Positions 9,646 to 18,184 of a stretch of 64,000 nucleotides of DNA are shown piece after piece. Positions within the stretch are counted from its first letter, which is position 1. Every line of letters begins with the position of its first letter. The stretch is from Bacillota bacterium (lineage in GTDB: Bacteria > Bacillota_I > Bacilli_A > Izemoplasmatales > UBA1188), in the NCBI GenBank assembly GCA_023410715.1, contig JAEYPN010000026.1:1-64000 (forward strand). The letters run 5' to 3'. The position numbers and the translations under genes were made by a program. The notes beneath the pieces were generated by a model. The model did not search any database and had not been told where the DNA came from. It saw nothing but the letters and a program-made list of their open reading frames with translations.

Positions 9646-10386
9646 ATGAAGTTTGATGAAAGATTTGATTTGGTTTGTCAAAAATGTGGTAAAAATCTTA
9701 AATATTCTAATATTTTTGAAAAGTATATTTGTACTGGAAAATTTTGTTCATATGAAACTGATGAATATAAAGCAAATGTTAATCCAGACATCTATATAAA
9801 ACTAGGTAAAACAAAACTTTATGGTAAAATGCATTTTAACATTAATTCATTAACTGGCGAATTCTATATTATTGCCAAACGAGGATTTAATATAACTTAT
9901 TACGGACCATTTCATTTTAATGACATAAATTTGGAAGTTAGTTCAAAAACTGAATTAATATATAAGACAAGCAAAGGTTCAATTCCAGTGATAGTTAGTG
10001 GTATGTTATTTGGATCATTAGGTGCTGTTGCTGGTTCTTTAGTGGCAAATACAAAACAAAAAATAACTAGTAGTGATATATATAATTTAACATTGTCAAT
10101 AGATGATATATCATTTCCTGGGTTTAGAGTTGAAATAAAAGATTATAATAAAGTTTACTTTTTTGTTAATGTAATCGAAAATATTAGGAAAAAATTTAAT
10201 AAGGAAGAATCAATTGTAGGCAAAAAAAATGTCAAAAATGATACACAAGATTCAGTAAATGAATCTACCAATGAAATATACGATATTTTATCAAAAATTA
10301 AATATTTATATGATCATGATGTTTTAACGGATGAGGAATATAAAATTAAACGTCAGAAGTATGCAGATAAATTGCAAAAAGATTAA
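9646..10386 (+). CDS. Zinc-ribbon protein with Gly-rich membrane segment and C-terminal SHOCT domain
   Basis: This 246-residue protein opens with a four-cysteine zinc ribbon (CQKCG near residue 11, further cysteines near 29 and 34). A beta-rich middle (about 45-110) leads to a Gly/Ala-rich hydrophobic segment (about 118-140, GSLGAVAGSLV). After a linker, the C-terminal ~35 residues (YDILSKIKYLYDHDVLTDEEY..) match the short SHOCT helical motif found at the ends of many membrane or oligomerising proteins. No specific function is known. It lies in the accessory region between a helicase wreck and an immunity-like gene. The start ATG has AAAGGAGAATG just upstream. Confidence 0.65.
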   Translation: MKFDERFDLVCQKCGKNLKYSNIFEKYICTGKFCSYETDEYKANVNPDIYIKLGKTKLYGKMHFNINSLTGEFYIIAKRGFNITYYGPFHFNDINLEVSSKTELIYKTSKGSIPVIVSGMLFGSLGAVAGSLVANTKQKITSSDIYNLTLSIDDISFPGFRVEIKDYNKVYFFVNVIENIRKKFNKEESIVGKKNVKNDTQDSVNESTNEIYDILSKIKYLYDHDVLTDEEYKIKRQKYADKLQKD

Positions 10387-10510
10387 CAAAATTAGTTAGT
10401 CTATTATCTAAAATTTACATTTATAATTCTACAAAAAAGTGTTCAAAATAATTGCCGAGTCAAAATATAAACAATAAAATTATTATAATAGAATTTATGT
10501 GGAGGATAAT

Positions 10511-11035
10511 ATGAGATTGAAATTAGAATTTTCTGGTCTAGAAATGCAACTTGAAATCAATAATTGGCAATCTCGTTCTGATTCAGATGAATGGGAAAGT
10601 AATTGGTGCGACATTGAATTTTTACTAAAAAGTAAATACCTTAATCATTTTGATAAAGGTGAGATTCTAGATAGTAGTGAGGTTGAGTATTTAAGCGATG
10701 CTCTTGAGAAACTAGTGAATGGCAGTTTAGTGGAAGATGTCGGCTTATCTTTTATAGAACCAGACTGGGTACTTAATTTGAGAACTGCGAAAAAAGATAA
10801 TTTATCAAGTATAAGCACATTTAATAGGCTTTTTTGCCATGATGATGATATTAGTGCTGATTTTGCAGTTCGTTTTTGGTGTGAAGGTGGGCTAACTAAT
10901 AATTGCTTTGTTTTTGGACTTGATAGATATGAATTAACAGCGATGAGCAATTATCTGCGTTATGTAATAGGAAAGATCAAAGAAGATGATCAAATAATTA
11001 TTGATATGATAAATGAAGGAACATTGATTTCATAA
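10511..11035 (+). CDS. WapI-like immunity protein (tentative)
   Basis: The 174-residue acidic soluble protein has a perfect GGAGG at 10501-10505, which fixes the start at 10511 rather than an upstream in-frame GTG at 10499. The spacing of hydrophobic strands, a W..CDIEF stretch, a conserved-looking FIEPDWVLNL near residue 85 and a C-terminal amphipathic helix resemble the WapI family of immunity proteins that neutralise WapA/Rhs-type toxin tips. No toxin gene is next to it, so it may be an orphan immunity gene. The family assignment comes from pattern memory and is uncertain. Confidence 0.45.
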   Translation: MRLKLEFSGLEMQLEINNWQSRSDSDEWESNWCDIEFLLKSKYLNHFDKGEILDSSEVEYLSDALEKLVNGSLVEDVGLSFIEPDWVLNLRTAKKDNLSSISTFNRLFCHDDDISADFAVRFWCEGGLTNNCFVFGLDRYELTAMSNYLRYVIGKIKEDDQIIIDMINEGTLIS

Positions 11036-11199
11036 AGAAATGGTACGTTACATGGAGCTTAATTTTTTTATAAAATGAAGAAAGGAATGGGAAGTTTGCT
11101 TTTATTGTTTAAAATTATTTGAAAAAATTTGTAAAATAACTCACTTAAAAACTAATAAATTAGTTTTTTTGATAAAATATTTGATTAAATTATTACAGT

Positions 11200-11239
11200 A
11201 AAAGATGGTTATTTCTAATGAAAAAAATAACCATCTTTT
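11200..11239. terminator. Bidirectional terminator between convergent genes
   Basis: A 15-bp stem (AAAAGATGGTTATTT 11200-11214 with 11225-11239) has T tracts on both strands. It separates the plus-strand immunity-like gene from the minus-strand nitroreductase. Confidence 0.85.
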
Positions 11240-11252
11240 TATTTGTTTTGTT

Positions 11253-11762
11253 TTATTTTATGATTCTATAGTTTGTTAGGTTTCTTGTGATGTCTCTTGG
11301 GCTTTGGTTAGGATAACCTAAGGCTAAGGCAACACAAACTTTATGATCTTCAGGTATTTGAATCTTCTTATAGAATTCTTTTAATAATTGATTTTCATTA
11401 TCTAAAAGTTGATTAATCCAAACAGAAGATAAACCTAAGTCTGTTGCGGCTAACATCATGTTTTCCATCGCACAGCTAACATCAGAAAGTCCGGTTTTAG
11501 CTTTAGGACCATATGATACAAGAATTAAAACATTTGGGTTATAAAAGAAGTTTTGTCTGGTTAAAATTTTGTTACCAATAAAACGCAATTCTTCAAGTAA
11601 CTCTTTGTTTTTAATAGCAGTAAAATAGGTGTCCTGGGAATTTGTCCCTGTTGGAGCGTACATTCCCGCTTCAATAACCTTCTTAATTAAGTCATCATTC
11701 ACTTCTATATCTTTAAAATCTCTTATGCTTCGTCTTTCCTTAATTAATTCAAAAAATTCCAT
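11253..11762 (-). CDS. Nitroreductase-family FMN oxidoreductase
   Basis: The 169-residue protein matches the short nitroreductase fold. It has an N-terminal RRSIRDF phosphate-binding motif (residues 10-16), a YAPTGTNSQ loop (about 34-42), and a late AMENMMLAATDLGLSSVWI helix-strand region that packs on FMN. These enzymes reduce nitro groups, quinones or related acceptors with NAD(P)H as homodimers in the cytosol; the physiological substrate cannot be read from sequence. It is a single gene with its own downstream bidirectional terminator. Confidence 0.85.
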   Translation of the reverse strand: MEFFELIKERRSIRDFKDIEVNDDLIKKVIEAGMYAPTGTNSQDTYFTAIKNKELLEELRFIGNKILTRQNFFYNPNVLILVSYGPKAKTGLSDVSCAMENMMLAATDLGLSSVWINQLLDNENQLLKEFYKKIQIPEDHKVCVALALGYPNQSPRDITRNLTNYRIIK

Positions 11763-11902
11763 TTTTTATCAACTCCATTATGTATTATATAACATTTATT
11801 ACCAATAATAAATATAAACAAAATATTTTAAGATAAAATATTTATATTCTATTGAAATAACTGTAAAAAAATGTTAAAATCAAGGAAAATGGAGGTTTTC
11901 TT

Positions 11903-13102
11903 ATGTTTTTATTTCAAGTAACAGAAATGACGATTTATATGGTTCTTGGTGCTATTGTTGCAATTTGTATTATTTTAATCATTAGTTCATTAGTGAAAAT
12001 AGAAAAAAATAAAAAGCAAGAAAAAGATCAAGAAAAACCAGTAGTAGATAATCAAATTAAAAAGGAAGAAATAATCAAACCAATTGTTGTTAAAGAAGGA
12101 AATGTTGTTAAGGCTGAAGTAAAATTAGCTGATAAAGAAACATCAAATGAAAAAACAATAGTAGAAAAAGAAGATACTAAAAATAAAAGTGATGAAGTTA
12201 AAATTGAAAAATTGCCTGAAGAAGAAATTAAAAAAAATGACATCTTAAATCCAACCTTTATATCAATAGAAAAAGAAAAGGCAAACGAAGAAATTGCAGA
12301 AAGTCCAAGTATAATAGTAACTGAAGATATTAAAGTAAAGCAAGAAACATCTGAAAGAAGATACGTTGGTAAATATGAAATATTTAAAGAAGGGGAATAC
12401 TTTAAATATCGCCTTAAAGCTTCAAATGGTGAGGTTTTATGTGTTAGTGAAATTTATTCATCAGAAAAAGGTTGTTTTGAAGCGATTGAAAATGTTAAGA
12501 AAAACTTAAGTGTTGGGACAATTACTATTGGTAGTGATAAAAATGGCCTTTATACCTTTACTTTAAAAGCTAAAAATGGTCGTCCTTTAATTGTCTCTGC
12601 TAATTATTCTACTAAAGAACGGGTTGAATCCGCAATGAATTCTTTTAAGCGTTTTGCTAATACTAGTATTGTAAATGTAATAGATGAGGTAAAGGAATCT
12701 GCGTTTTTAAACGAGATGGAAAAGATTGAACCACAAAGTGTTGATAATGAGTATAATGGTAAATTTGTTGTAATAGAAAAAGATTCAAAGTACTCATATG
12801 TTTTAAAAGCTTCAAATGGTGTAATTTTATGTAGAAGCGATGAATATATTACTAAATTATCATGCTTAAATGCAATTCAGGTATTAAAGAATGCAATTGA
12901 AAAAGGTACTTTCTATCTTGCACAAGATAAAAGAAATCAATTTCAATTTAAACTATATTCTGACAAAAATAGACTAATTATTGTTGGTGAATCTTATACA
13001 AGAAAATCAAGTGCACTAAGTGCTATTAATTCAGTTAAAAAGTTTTATTTAAATGCCAAAATTGTTGAAGAAGTTCAATCAGAAGCAGTTGTAGAGCGAT
13101 AA
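11903..13102 (+). CDS. Membrane-anchored protein with four YegP (DUF1508) repeats
   Basis: The 399-residue protein has one N-terminal membrane helix (about residues 8-32), then a highly charged Lys/Glu-rich linker (about 33-150). Four copies of the ~48-residue YegP/DUF1508 fold follow: GKYEIFKEGEYFKYRLKAS near 155, a second from about 205, GKFVVIEKDSKYSYVLKAS near 288 and a fourth from about 335. Each has the usual beta-hairpin, the LKA.NG turn and a closing helix with ..A...V/F-K. YegP proteins are widespread but of unknown role; they usually carry two repeats, so four on a membrane anchor is unusual. The start ATG follows GGAGG. Confidence 0.8.
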   Translation: MFLFQVTEMTIYMVLGAIVAICIILIISSLVKIEKNKKQEKDQEKPVVDNQIKKEEIIKPIVVKEGNVVKAEVKLADKETSNEKTIVEKEDTKNKSDEVKIEKLPEEEIKKNDILNPTFISIEKEKANEEIAESPSIIVTEDIKVKQETSERRYVGKYEIFKEGEYFKYRLKASNGEVLCVSEIYSSEKGCFEAIENVKKNLSVGTITIGSDKNGLYTFTLKAKNGRPLIVSANYSTKERVESAMNSFKRFANTSIVNVIDEVKESAFLNEMEKIEPQSVDNEYNGKFVVIEKDSKYSYVLKASNGVILCRSDEYITKLSCLNAIQVLKNAIEKGTFYLAQDKRNQFQFKLYSDKNRLIIVGESYTRKSSALSAINSVKKFYLNAKIVEEVQSEAVVER

Positions 13103-13144
13103 TAAAAAAGGTTAAAATAATATATTAAAAGGTTCATTTTTACT

Positions 13145-13173
13145 TTGACATAAAAATGGCTTTATGTTAATAT
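13145..13173 (+). promoter_or_regulatory. Sigma-A-type promoter of the Mn2+ riboswitch leader
   Basis: A perfect -35 TTGACA (13145-13150) and a -10 TAATAT (13168-13173) are separated by 17 bp. Transcription would begin near 13180, just ahead of the riboswitch aptamer. Confidence 0.8.
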
Positions 13174-13195
13174 TATTATATAAGAATAGAAAAAC

Positions 13196-13315
13196 CCATA
13201 AAAGGGGAGTAGCTAGGTAAAACCTTTGTATTCGTCAACTCGGTGTTTACATCCGGATACAAAATCACTTAGGTGATATGCAAGACCTTTATTGATTAGA
13301 TAAAGGTTTTTTTGT
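13196..13315 (+). promoter_or_regulatory. yybP-ykoY (manganese) riboswitch with expression platform
   Basis: The leader contains the two conserved blocks of the yybP-ykoY aptamer: AAAGGGGAGTAGC (about 13201-13213) and GCAAGACCTTT (about 13280-13290), the 5' and 3' sides of the ion-binding four-way junction. The 3' strand of the closing stem (CCTTTAT, 13286-13292) is also the 5' arm of a terminator hairpin (13285-13292 with 13300-13307) followed by a T-run. Ion-stabilised closure of the aptamer would therefore block the terminator and turn the gene on, as known for Lactococcus yoaB. It sits directly upstream of the cation ATPase gene. Confidence 0.9.
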
Positions 13316-13333
13316 TAGTTTTAGGAGGAAAAA

Positions 13334-15946
13334 ATGTTAGAAAAAACATCAAAAGAGGAACTTTTAAAGAGCTTTAATACTTCAGAAACTATAGGCTTAA
13401 CAAAGGAAGAAGTAAAAAAGAGACAAGAACGTGATGGCTTAAATGAACTAGAGGAAAAAAAGAAAGTACCACTAGTTTTAAAATTTTTAGCCCAGTTTAA
13501 AGACTTGCTAATTATTATTTTGTTAATTGCCGCAGTTGTATCGGTTGTAGTTGACCCAAGTGAGTATATTGAAAGTATTATTATTTTAGTAGTTGTAATT
13601 TTAAATGCCGTATTAAGTGTTGTTCAAGAAAGTAGAGCAGAAAAATCACTTGATGCCTTAAAGAAAATGAGTCAACCATTATCAAAGGTTTTACGCGATG
13701 GAAATGTTGTTAGCATCCCATCAAATGAAATAGTTGTAGGGGATATTATCATTGTTGAAGCAGGCGATATTGTTCCTGCCGATGCAAGACTAATTGAAGC
13801 TAGTAATTTAAAGGTTGATGAATCAGCGTTAACTGGTGAATCATTATCTGTTAATAAAACGTCCGAATTAATTGATAAAGAAAATGTTTCATTAGGTGAT
13901 ATGAAAAACATGATCTTTACTTCAACATTTGTAACATATGGTAGAGGAAAAGCAATTGTTACTAGTACTGGTATGAACACAGAAATTGGTAAGATTGCAA
14001 ATATGCTACTTAAAAGCGATAATAAGCAAACACCACTCCAAATTAGGCTTGATCAAATCGGTAAAATAATCGGTTTTATTTCTATTGCTATTTGTGTGAT
14101 TGTATTCGTTATTGAAATGCTAGCTGAACAAGATATGCTTGAAGCCTTTAAAACAGCTGTAGCTTTAGCTGTTGCGGCTATTCCTGAAGGTTTAGCAACT
14201 GTTGTAACAATTGTTTTAGCAATTGGTGTTAAGAAGATGGCAGATGAAAAGGCGATTGTTAAAAAACTTCCTGCTGTTGAAACACTTGGTTGTGCAAGTG
14301 TTGTATGTTCAGATAAAACTGGAACATTAACTGAAAACAAAATGACGGTTGTTAAAGTGTTTAGTCATGGTATCAAAGATGTTTCTGGGCCACTTGATGA
14401 AAAGACAAAAATGATGTTAACATATTTCTCACTTTGTACTGATGCTTCAATAAGCATCGTTGATGGTGTTGAAAAACGTGTGGGTGATCCAACTGAAACT
14501 GCATTAATTGAAGCTAACAATAAATATGGTTTAATTGAAAATGCACCGTTAAAATTTCCTCGCGTTGCGGATCTATCATTTGACTCTGATAGAAAAATGA
14601 TGAGTGTCATTGTAAAATATGAAGGTCATTATTTAATTATTACTAAAGGTGCACCTGATATTGTTATATCTCGCTCTAAAAAGTGCGATTATTTAAAAGA
14701 AGGATTAACTGCCAACTTCGATATGGCTAAAAACGCTCTTCGTTGTTTAGCAGTTGGTATAAAAGAAATTGATTCACTTCCAAGTGAATTATGTTCTGAT
14801 ACAATTGAAACAGATTTAGAATTTATCGGTTTAGTCGGAATGATTGACCCTGCTCGTAAAGAAGTAAAAGATGCTATTCGCTTAGCTAAAAGTGCTTCAG
14901 TTAAAACTGTCATGATTACTGGCGACCATGTAATTACAGCTACGGCGATTGCTAAAGAGCTTGAAATCTTAAAAGATGAATCTGAAGCTATTTCATCAGA
15001 TGAATTAGGAAAATTATCTGATGATGAATTATTTGCAAATATTGAAAAATATTCAGTATATGCCCGTGTTTCACCAAGTGATAAAGTAAGAATTGTTAAA
15101 GCATGGCAAAGAAAAGACCAAGTTGTCGCCATGACAGGCGATGGGGTAAATGACTCACCTGCCTTAAAACAAGCTGATATTGGTTGTGCGATGGGTATAA
15201 CTGGTACAGATGTTGCAAAAGAAGCGGCAGCGATGATTTTAGTTGATGATAACTATTCAACAATTATTAAAGCTATTCGCGAAGGCCGTGGAATTTATGA
15301 TAACATAAAAAAATGTGTTAACTACTTACTTTCAAGTAATATTGGTGAAGTATTATCAATATTTGTGGCTGCTTGTTTATCAGCATTTACTTCTTTAGCT
15401 GTTGGAAATCCTCTTCTTGCAGTTCATCTACTTTGGGTTAACTTAATCACTGACTCACTTCCTGCCTTTGCTTTAGGTATGGAAGAACCAGAAAAAGATG
15501 TTATGAATAGAAGTCCACGCCCTAAACATGAAAGCTTCTTTGCTAATCATGTAGGTTTAGATATTGCTATTTTAGGTGTTATTATTGGTGGATTAACTTT
15601 AACAGCTTATTTAATTGGTAATGCACAAAGTCATGTTATCGGTCAAACAATGGCATTTATGACTTTAGCTACAACTCAATTATTTCATTCATTTAATATG
15701 AAGTCTTCTAAATCAATCTTTAATAAAAATTTATTTAAAAATAAATGGCTAGTTGGTTCATTTGTGATTGGCTTAGGTTTGCAATTAATGATTTTATATG
15801 TTCCAGCTTTTGCGAAGGTTTTTAGTTTAATTGCTTTACCATTTGGGGATTTAATGGTTGTATTTGGTTTATCATTCTCGATTATTATCTTAGTAGAAAT
15901 TAAAAAATTATTTTTTAAAATTATAGGAAATAAAAAAAATAAATAA
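13334..15946 (+). CDS. P2-type cation-transporting ATPase (Mn2+/Ca2+ efflux)
   Basis: The 870-residue P-type ATPase has an N-terminal cytoplasmic region (LTKEEVKKRQERDGLNEL), the TGES actuator loop (ALTGES near residue 174), the phosphorylation motif CSDKTGTLT with Asp327, TGD and MTGDGVNDSPALK hinge motifs, and PEGL (IPEGLA) in membrane helix 4. Ten transmembrane segments are expected. The architecture is that of bacterial SERCA/PMCA-like pumps. The Mn2+ riboswitch in front argues that excess Mn2+ is the main exported ion, as for YoaB. The AGGAGG ribosome binding site is at about 13323-13328. Confidence 0.92.
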   Translation: MLEKTSKEELLKSFNTSETIGLTKEEVKKRQERDGLNELEEKKKVPLVLKFLAQFKDLLIIILLIAAVVSVVVDPSEYIESIIILVVVILNAVLSVVQESRAEKSLDALKKMSQPLSKVLRDGNVVSIPSNEIVVGDIIIVEAGDIVPADARLIEASNLKVDESALTGESLSVNKTSELIDKENVSLGDMKNMIFTSTFVTYGRGKAIVTSTGMNTEIGKIANMLLKSDNKQTPLQIRLDQIGKIIGFISIAICVIVFVIEMLAEQDMLEAFKTAVALAVAAIPEGLATVVTIVLAIGVKKMADEKAIVKKLPAVETLGCASVVCSDKTGTLTENKMTVVKVFSHGIKDVSGPLDEKTKMMLTYFSLCTDASISIVDGVEKRVGDPTETALIEANNKYGLIENAPLKFPRVADLSFDSDRKMMSVIVKYEGHYLIITKGAPDIVISRSKKCDYLKEGLTANFDMAKNALRCLAVGIKEIDSLPSELCSDTIETDLEFIGLVGMIDPARKEVKDAIRLAKSASVKTVMITGDHVITATAIAKELEILKDESEAISSDELGKLSDDELFANIEKYSVYARVSPSDKVRIVKAWQRKDQVVAMTGDGVNDSPALKQADIGCAMGITGTDVAKEAAAMILVDDNYSTIIKAIREGRGIYDNIKKCVNYLLSSNIGEVLSIFVAACLSAFTSLAVGNPLLAVHLLWVNLITDSLPAFALGMEEPEKDVMNRSPRPKHESFFANHVGLDIAILGVIIGGLTLTAYLIGNAQSHVIGQTMAFMTLATTQLFHSFNMKSSKSIFNKNLFKNKWLVGSFVIGLGLQLMILYVPAFAKVFSLIALPFGDLMVVFGLSFSIIILVEIKKLFFKIIGNKKNK

Positions 15947-15966
15947 TAAATTGAAGGAGTGTTTTT

Positions 15967-16431
15967 ATGGACAAAAAGCATGAAGCTGTTAAACGTAAAT
16001 TACAGGTTTTTGGCAAGGTTTTATTACCAATTGGTGTTTTGTGTATTATAGTCGCAATGATTGATTTTTTTGTCTCTATGTCAAATTGGGGATCGCCAAA
16101 ATTATTTTTCCTATTTTTCCTAGGTATGCCACTTACTTTTGCTGGTTCAGTATGTTTATCAACTGGATATCGTAGAGAAATGATGAGATACGGAAAAAAT
16201 GAAACGATGCCAATAATAAAAGAAACTGCCCCTGAAGTAAAAGAAATTATTGATGGCCTGCTTAATAAGAATGAAATAGTTAAATGTCAAAGGTGTGGAG
16301 AAATTAACTCTAACAAGGCCAAATTTTGTTCAGGTTGCGGCGTTGAATTAAAAATAACATGTAAGGCATGCGGCGAAAAAATTGAAAGTGATGACAATTA
16401 CTGTAATAAATGCGGAGCTAGACTTAAGTAA
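15967..16431 (+). CDS. Small membrane protein with C-terminal double zinc ribbon
   Basis: The 154-residue protein has two hydrophobic helices (about residues 17-38 and 46-68) and a cytoplasmic C-terminal tail with two CxxC...CxxC zinc ribbons (CQRCGEINSNKAKFCSGCG and CKACGEKI...YCNKCG). Such double zinc-ribbon tails are common on Firmicutes membrane proteins, but no reaction can be assigned. It lies 20 bp after the cation ATPase and ahead of a shared terminator, so it is probably co-transcribed under the Mn2+ riboswitch. Confidence 0.7.
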   Translation: MDKKHEAVKRKLQVFGKVLLPIGVLCIIVAMIDFFVSMSNWGSPKLFFLFFLGMPLTFAGSVCLSTGYRREMMRYGKNETMPIIKETAPEVKEIIDGLLNKNEIVKCQRCGEINSNKAKFCSGCGVELKITCKACGEKIESDDNYCNKCGARLK

Positions 16432-16438
16432 AATTAAA

Positions 16439-16466
16439 AAGACTGTTTTTTTAAAAAAACAGTCTT
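16439..16466. terminator. Bidirectional terminator
   Basis: A 13-bp stem (AAGACTGTTTTTT, 16439-16451, with 16454-16466) ends in T tracts on both strands. It separates the zinc-ribbon gene from the convergent yetF-like gene, whose stop codon lies at its edge. Confidence 0.85.
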
Positions 16467-17157
16467 ATTTTTTTTCGTAGCAGTAAGGAAAAAATGTGAT
16501 TTCCATATTCTTATTTACAAGACATAAAAGAATTTCCTTAACATCAGGAGCTTTTAACTCTTTAAGCCTACCTTTTAACCATTTATCAGTCTTATTAATA
16601 TAATCCAAATTTTCATAAATAATTTTACCATCAATAATTACATTTACGGATAATCCTTTAGATTTTTCTTTAATTTTTAAGTCGCTTTTAGTTGTTGGTA
16701 AAAAATCAGGTTTTGGTAAAAAACTGATATCGCCATTTATTTCCATAATGGCATATTCAATCTCTGATAAATCAAAAAAGCCATTGATTCTTGCTTCACA
16801 TAAAAGGTTATTTATATCAAAACGAATCTTTGCTAGATTTTTAAATAATATTTTCCCATCTTTAATTAAAATTACAGGCTTGCCATCCAAAAACTTCCTT
16901 AAAATCAAGGATTTATTGGTTAACCAAGAGATCATAATAGTAATTAAAGTATAAGTAACCATACTGAGAATTGAATGAGAAAGCGGAATTGAAAAGTTAG
17001 TTGACATCTCGGCAGCAATATTACCAATAGAAATACCAACCACGTAATCAAAGAAAGTTAGCTGGGATAATTGTTTAACCCCTGTAAATTTAGCTAAGAT
17101 AAATAAAACAACAATTGAAAGTGATGCCCTTAAAAAAACATGTATAATATCTGCCAT
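16465..17157 (-). CDS. YetF/YcaP-family (DUF421) membrane protein
   Basis: The 230-residue protein has three N-terminal membrane helices (about residues 8-28, 35-55 and 58-80, including TFFDYVVGISIGNIAAE, the most conserved DUF421 stretch). Two cytoplasmic alpha/beta repeats (from about 85 and 150) follow, the layout of the YetF family. These proteins are abundant in spore-forming Firmicutes; their molecular role is not established. The gene appears monocistronic, with the bidirectional terminator at its 3' end. Confidence 0.85.
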   Translation of the reverse strand: MADIIHVFLRASLSIVVLFILAKFTGVKQLSQLTFFDYVVGISIGNIAAEMSTNFSIPLSHSILSMVTYTLITIMISWLTNKSLILRKFLDGKPVILIKDGKILFKNLAKIRFDINNLLCEARINGFFDLSEIEYAIMEINGDISFLPKPDFLPTTKSDLKIKEKSKGLSVNVIIDGKIIYENLDYINKTDKWLKGRLKELKAPDVKEILLCLVNKNMEITFFPYCYEKK

Positions 17158-17218
17158 ATAAAAACCCCGTTTTTATTATGGCTTTTTTTAACTAAAATAT
17201 GTAAACTATAACAATCAA

Positions 17219-17905
17219 TTATTTATCGTCTTCAAAATTAACAGAAAAAGAAATTGGATCTAGCAATTCTCTTAATTTAGAGATAGCTGATCTTATATTG
17301 TCACGATGCTTTTTATTGTTTTGTAAGGTAATAGTCAAGCGGTTATATTTTTTAGAGTCTCTATTAAATGAGTTAATTGAATAATCAATTGATTCTAAAT
17401 TATATTCATTAATAATACCTAAAACAATATTAGAAATAGGAGTCGATAATTCACAAATTACGTTAATAATAATTGGTTTTCTAAATATAGTACCTTCATA
17501 ATGGCGAATAATTACAAGTGAAATAATTGTTAAAACTAAAGCAACACCTGCTCCAAAATAAAAGCCATTTCCACAAGCTAAACCAAGCATGGCAGTAATC
17601 CATAGTGATGCAGCGGTTGTAATACCTTTAATACCACCCATTGAATCATGCATAATTGCGCCCGCACCAATAAAACCCATACCACTAACAACTTGGGCTG
17701 ATAAACGTGCGGGATCACCAGTTGAAAAACCCTTCATCGAAATAAGCATTACTAGGGCTGCTCCAACTGACACTAAAATATGGGTTTTAAGCCCAGCTGG
17801 ATGGCCATGAAGTTGTCTTTCAAGTCCAACAAGTCCTCCACAAACAAATGAACTAAATAGTTTTAAAGTAATATCTAAGTACTCATTTTGTAATTGCATA
17901 ATCAT
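17219..17905 (-). CDS. MgtC/SapB-family membrane protein
   Basis: The 228-residue protein starts with a membrane half of four to five helices carrying the family signature: GGLVGLERQLHGHPAGLKTHILV near residues 18-40, MGFIGAGAIM near 75-84 and TTAASLWITAMLGLACG near 96-112. A C-terminal ACT-like cytoplasmic domain (about 140-225) completes it. MgtC proteins are linked to growth at low Mg2+ and to inhibition of F-type ATP synthase in several bacteria; SapB-type homologues in Firmicutes are less studied. It is followed by the YetF-like gene on the same strand, 60 bp away. Confidence 0.88.
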   Translation of the reverse strand: MIMQLQNEYLDITLKLFSSFVCGGLVGLERQLHGHPAGLKTHILVSVGAALVMLISMKGFSTGDPARLSAQVVSGMGFIGAGAIMHDSMGGIKGITTAASLWITAMLGLACGNGFYFGAGVALVLTIISLVIIRHYEGTIFRKPIIINVICELSTPISNIVLGIINEYNLESIDYSINSFNRDSKKYNRLTITLQNNKKHRDNIRSAISKLRELLDPISFSVNFEDDK

Positions 17906-18184
17906 AGTTATAATAAAAAAATTATTATTCTCCTTTTTCCCTTTTTATTCATTTTAAAAAATAATTTTCAATCTTTGAAAACGCTTTATGATATTTTAAC
18001 ATAAACGTTTCCTTATGTCTAGCAAAATGTATGGATTAAATATTTTAAGGTCAAAAGCCATCTAAAACATAAATTTATGCAAATAATATTAACATAAATA
18101 AAGAGAAAAATCTTATGTTTTTAATGTATTACTCTTTATCTAAATTTTAAAATAATATATAATGTATATAACGGAGGTGCCATA

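Noticed and set aside
13672..15132. Long open frames on the strand opposite the cation ATPase gene
   Set aside because: They mirror the codon structure of the real gene, lack ribosome binding sites and show no family pattern.
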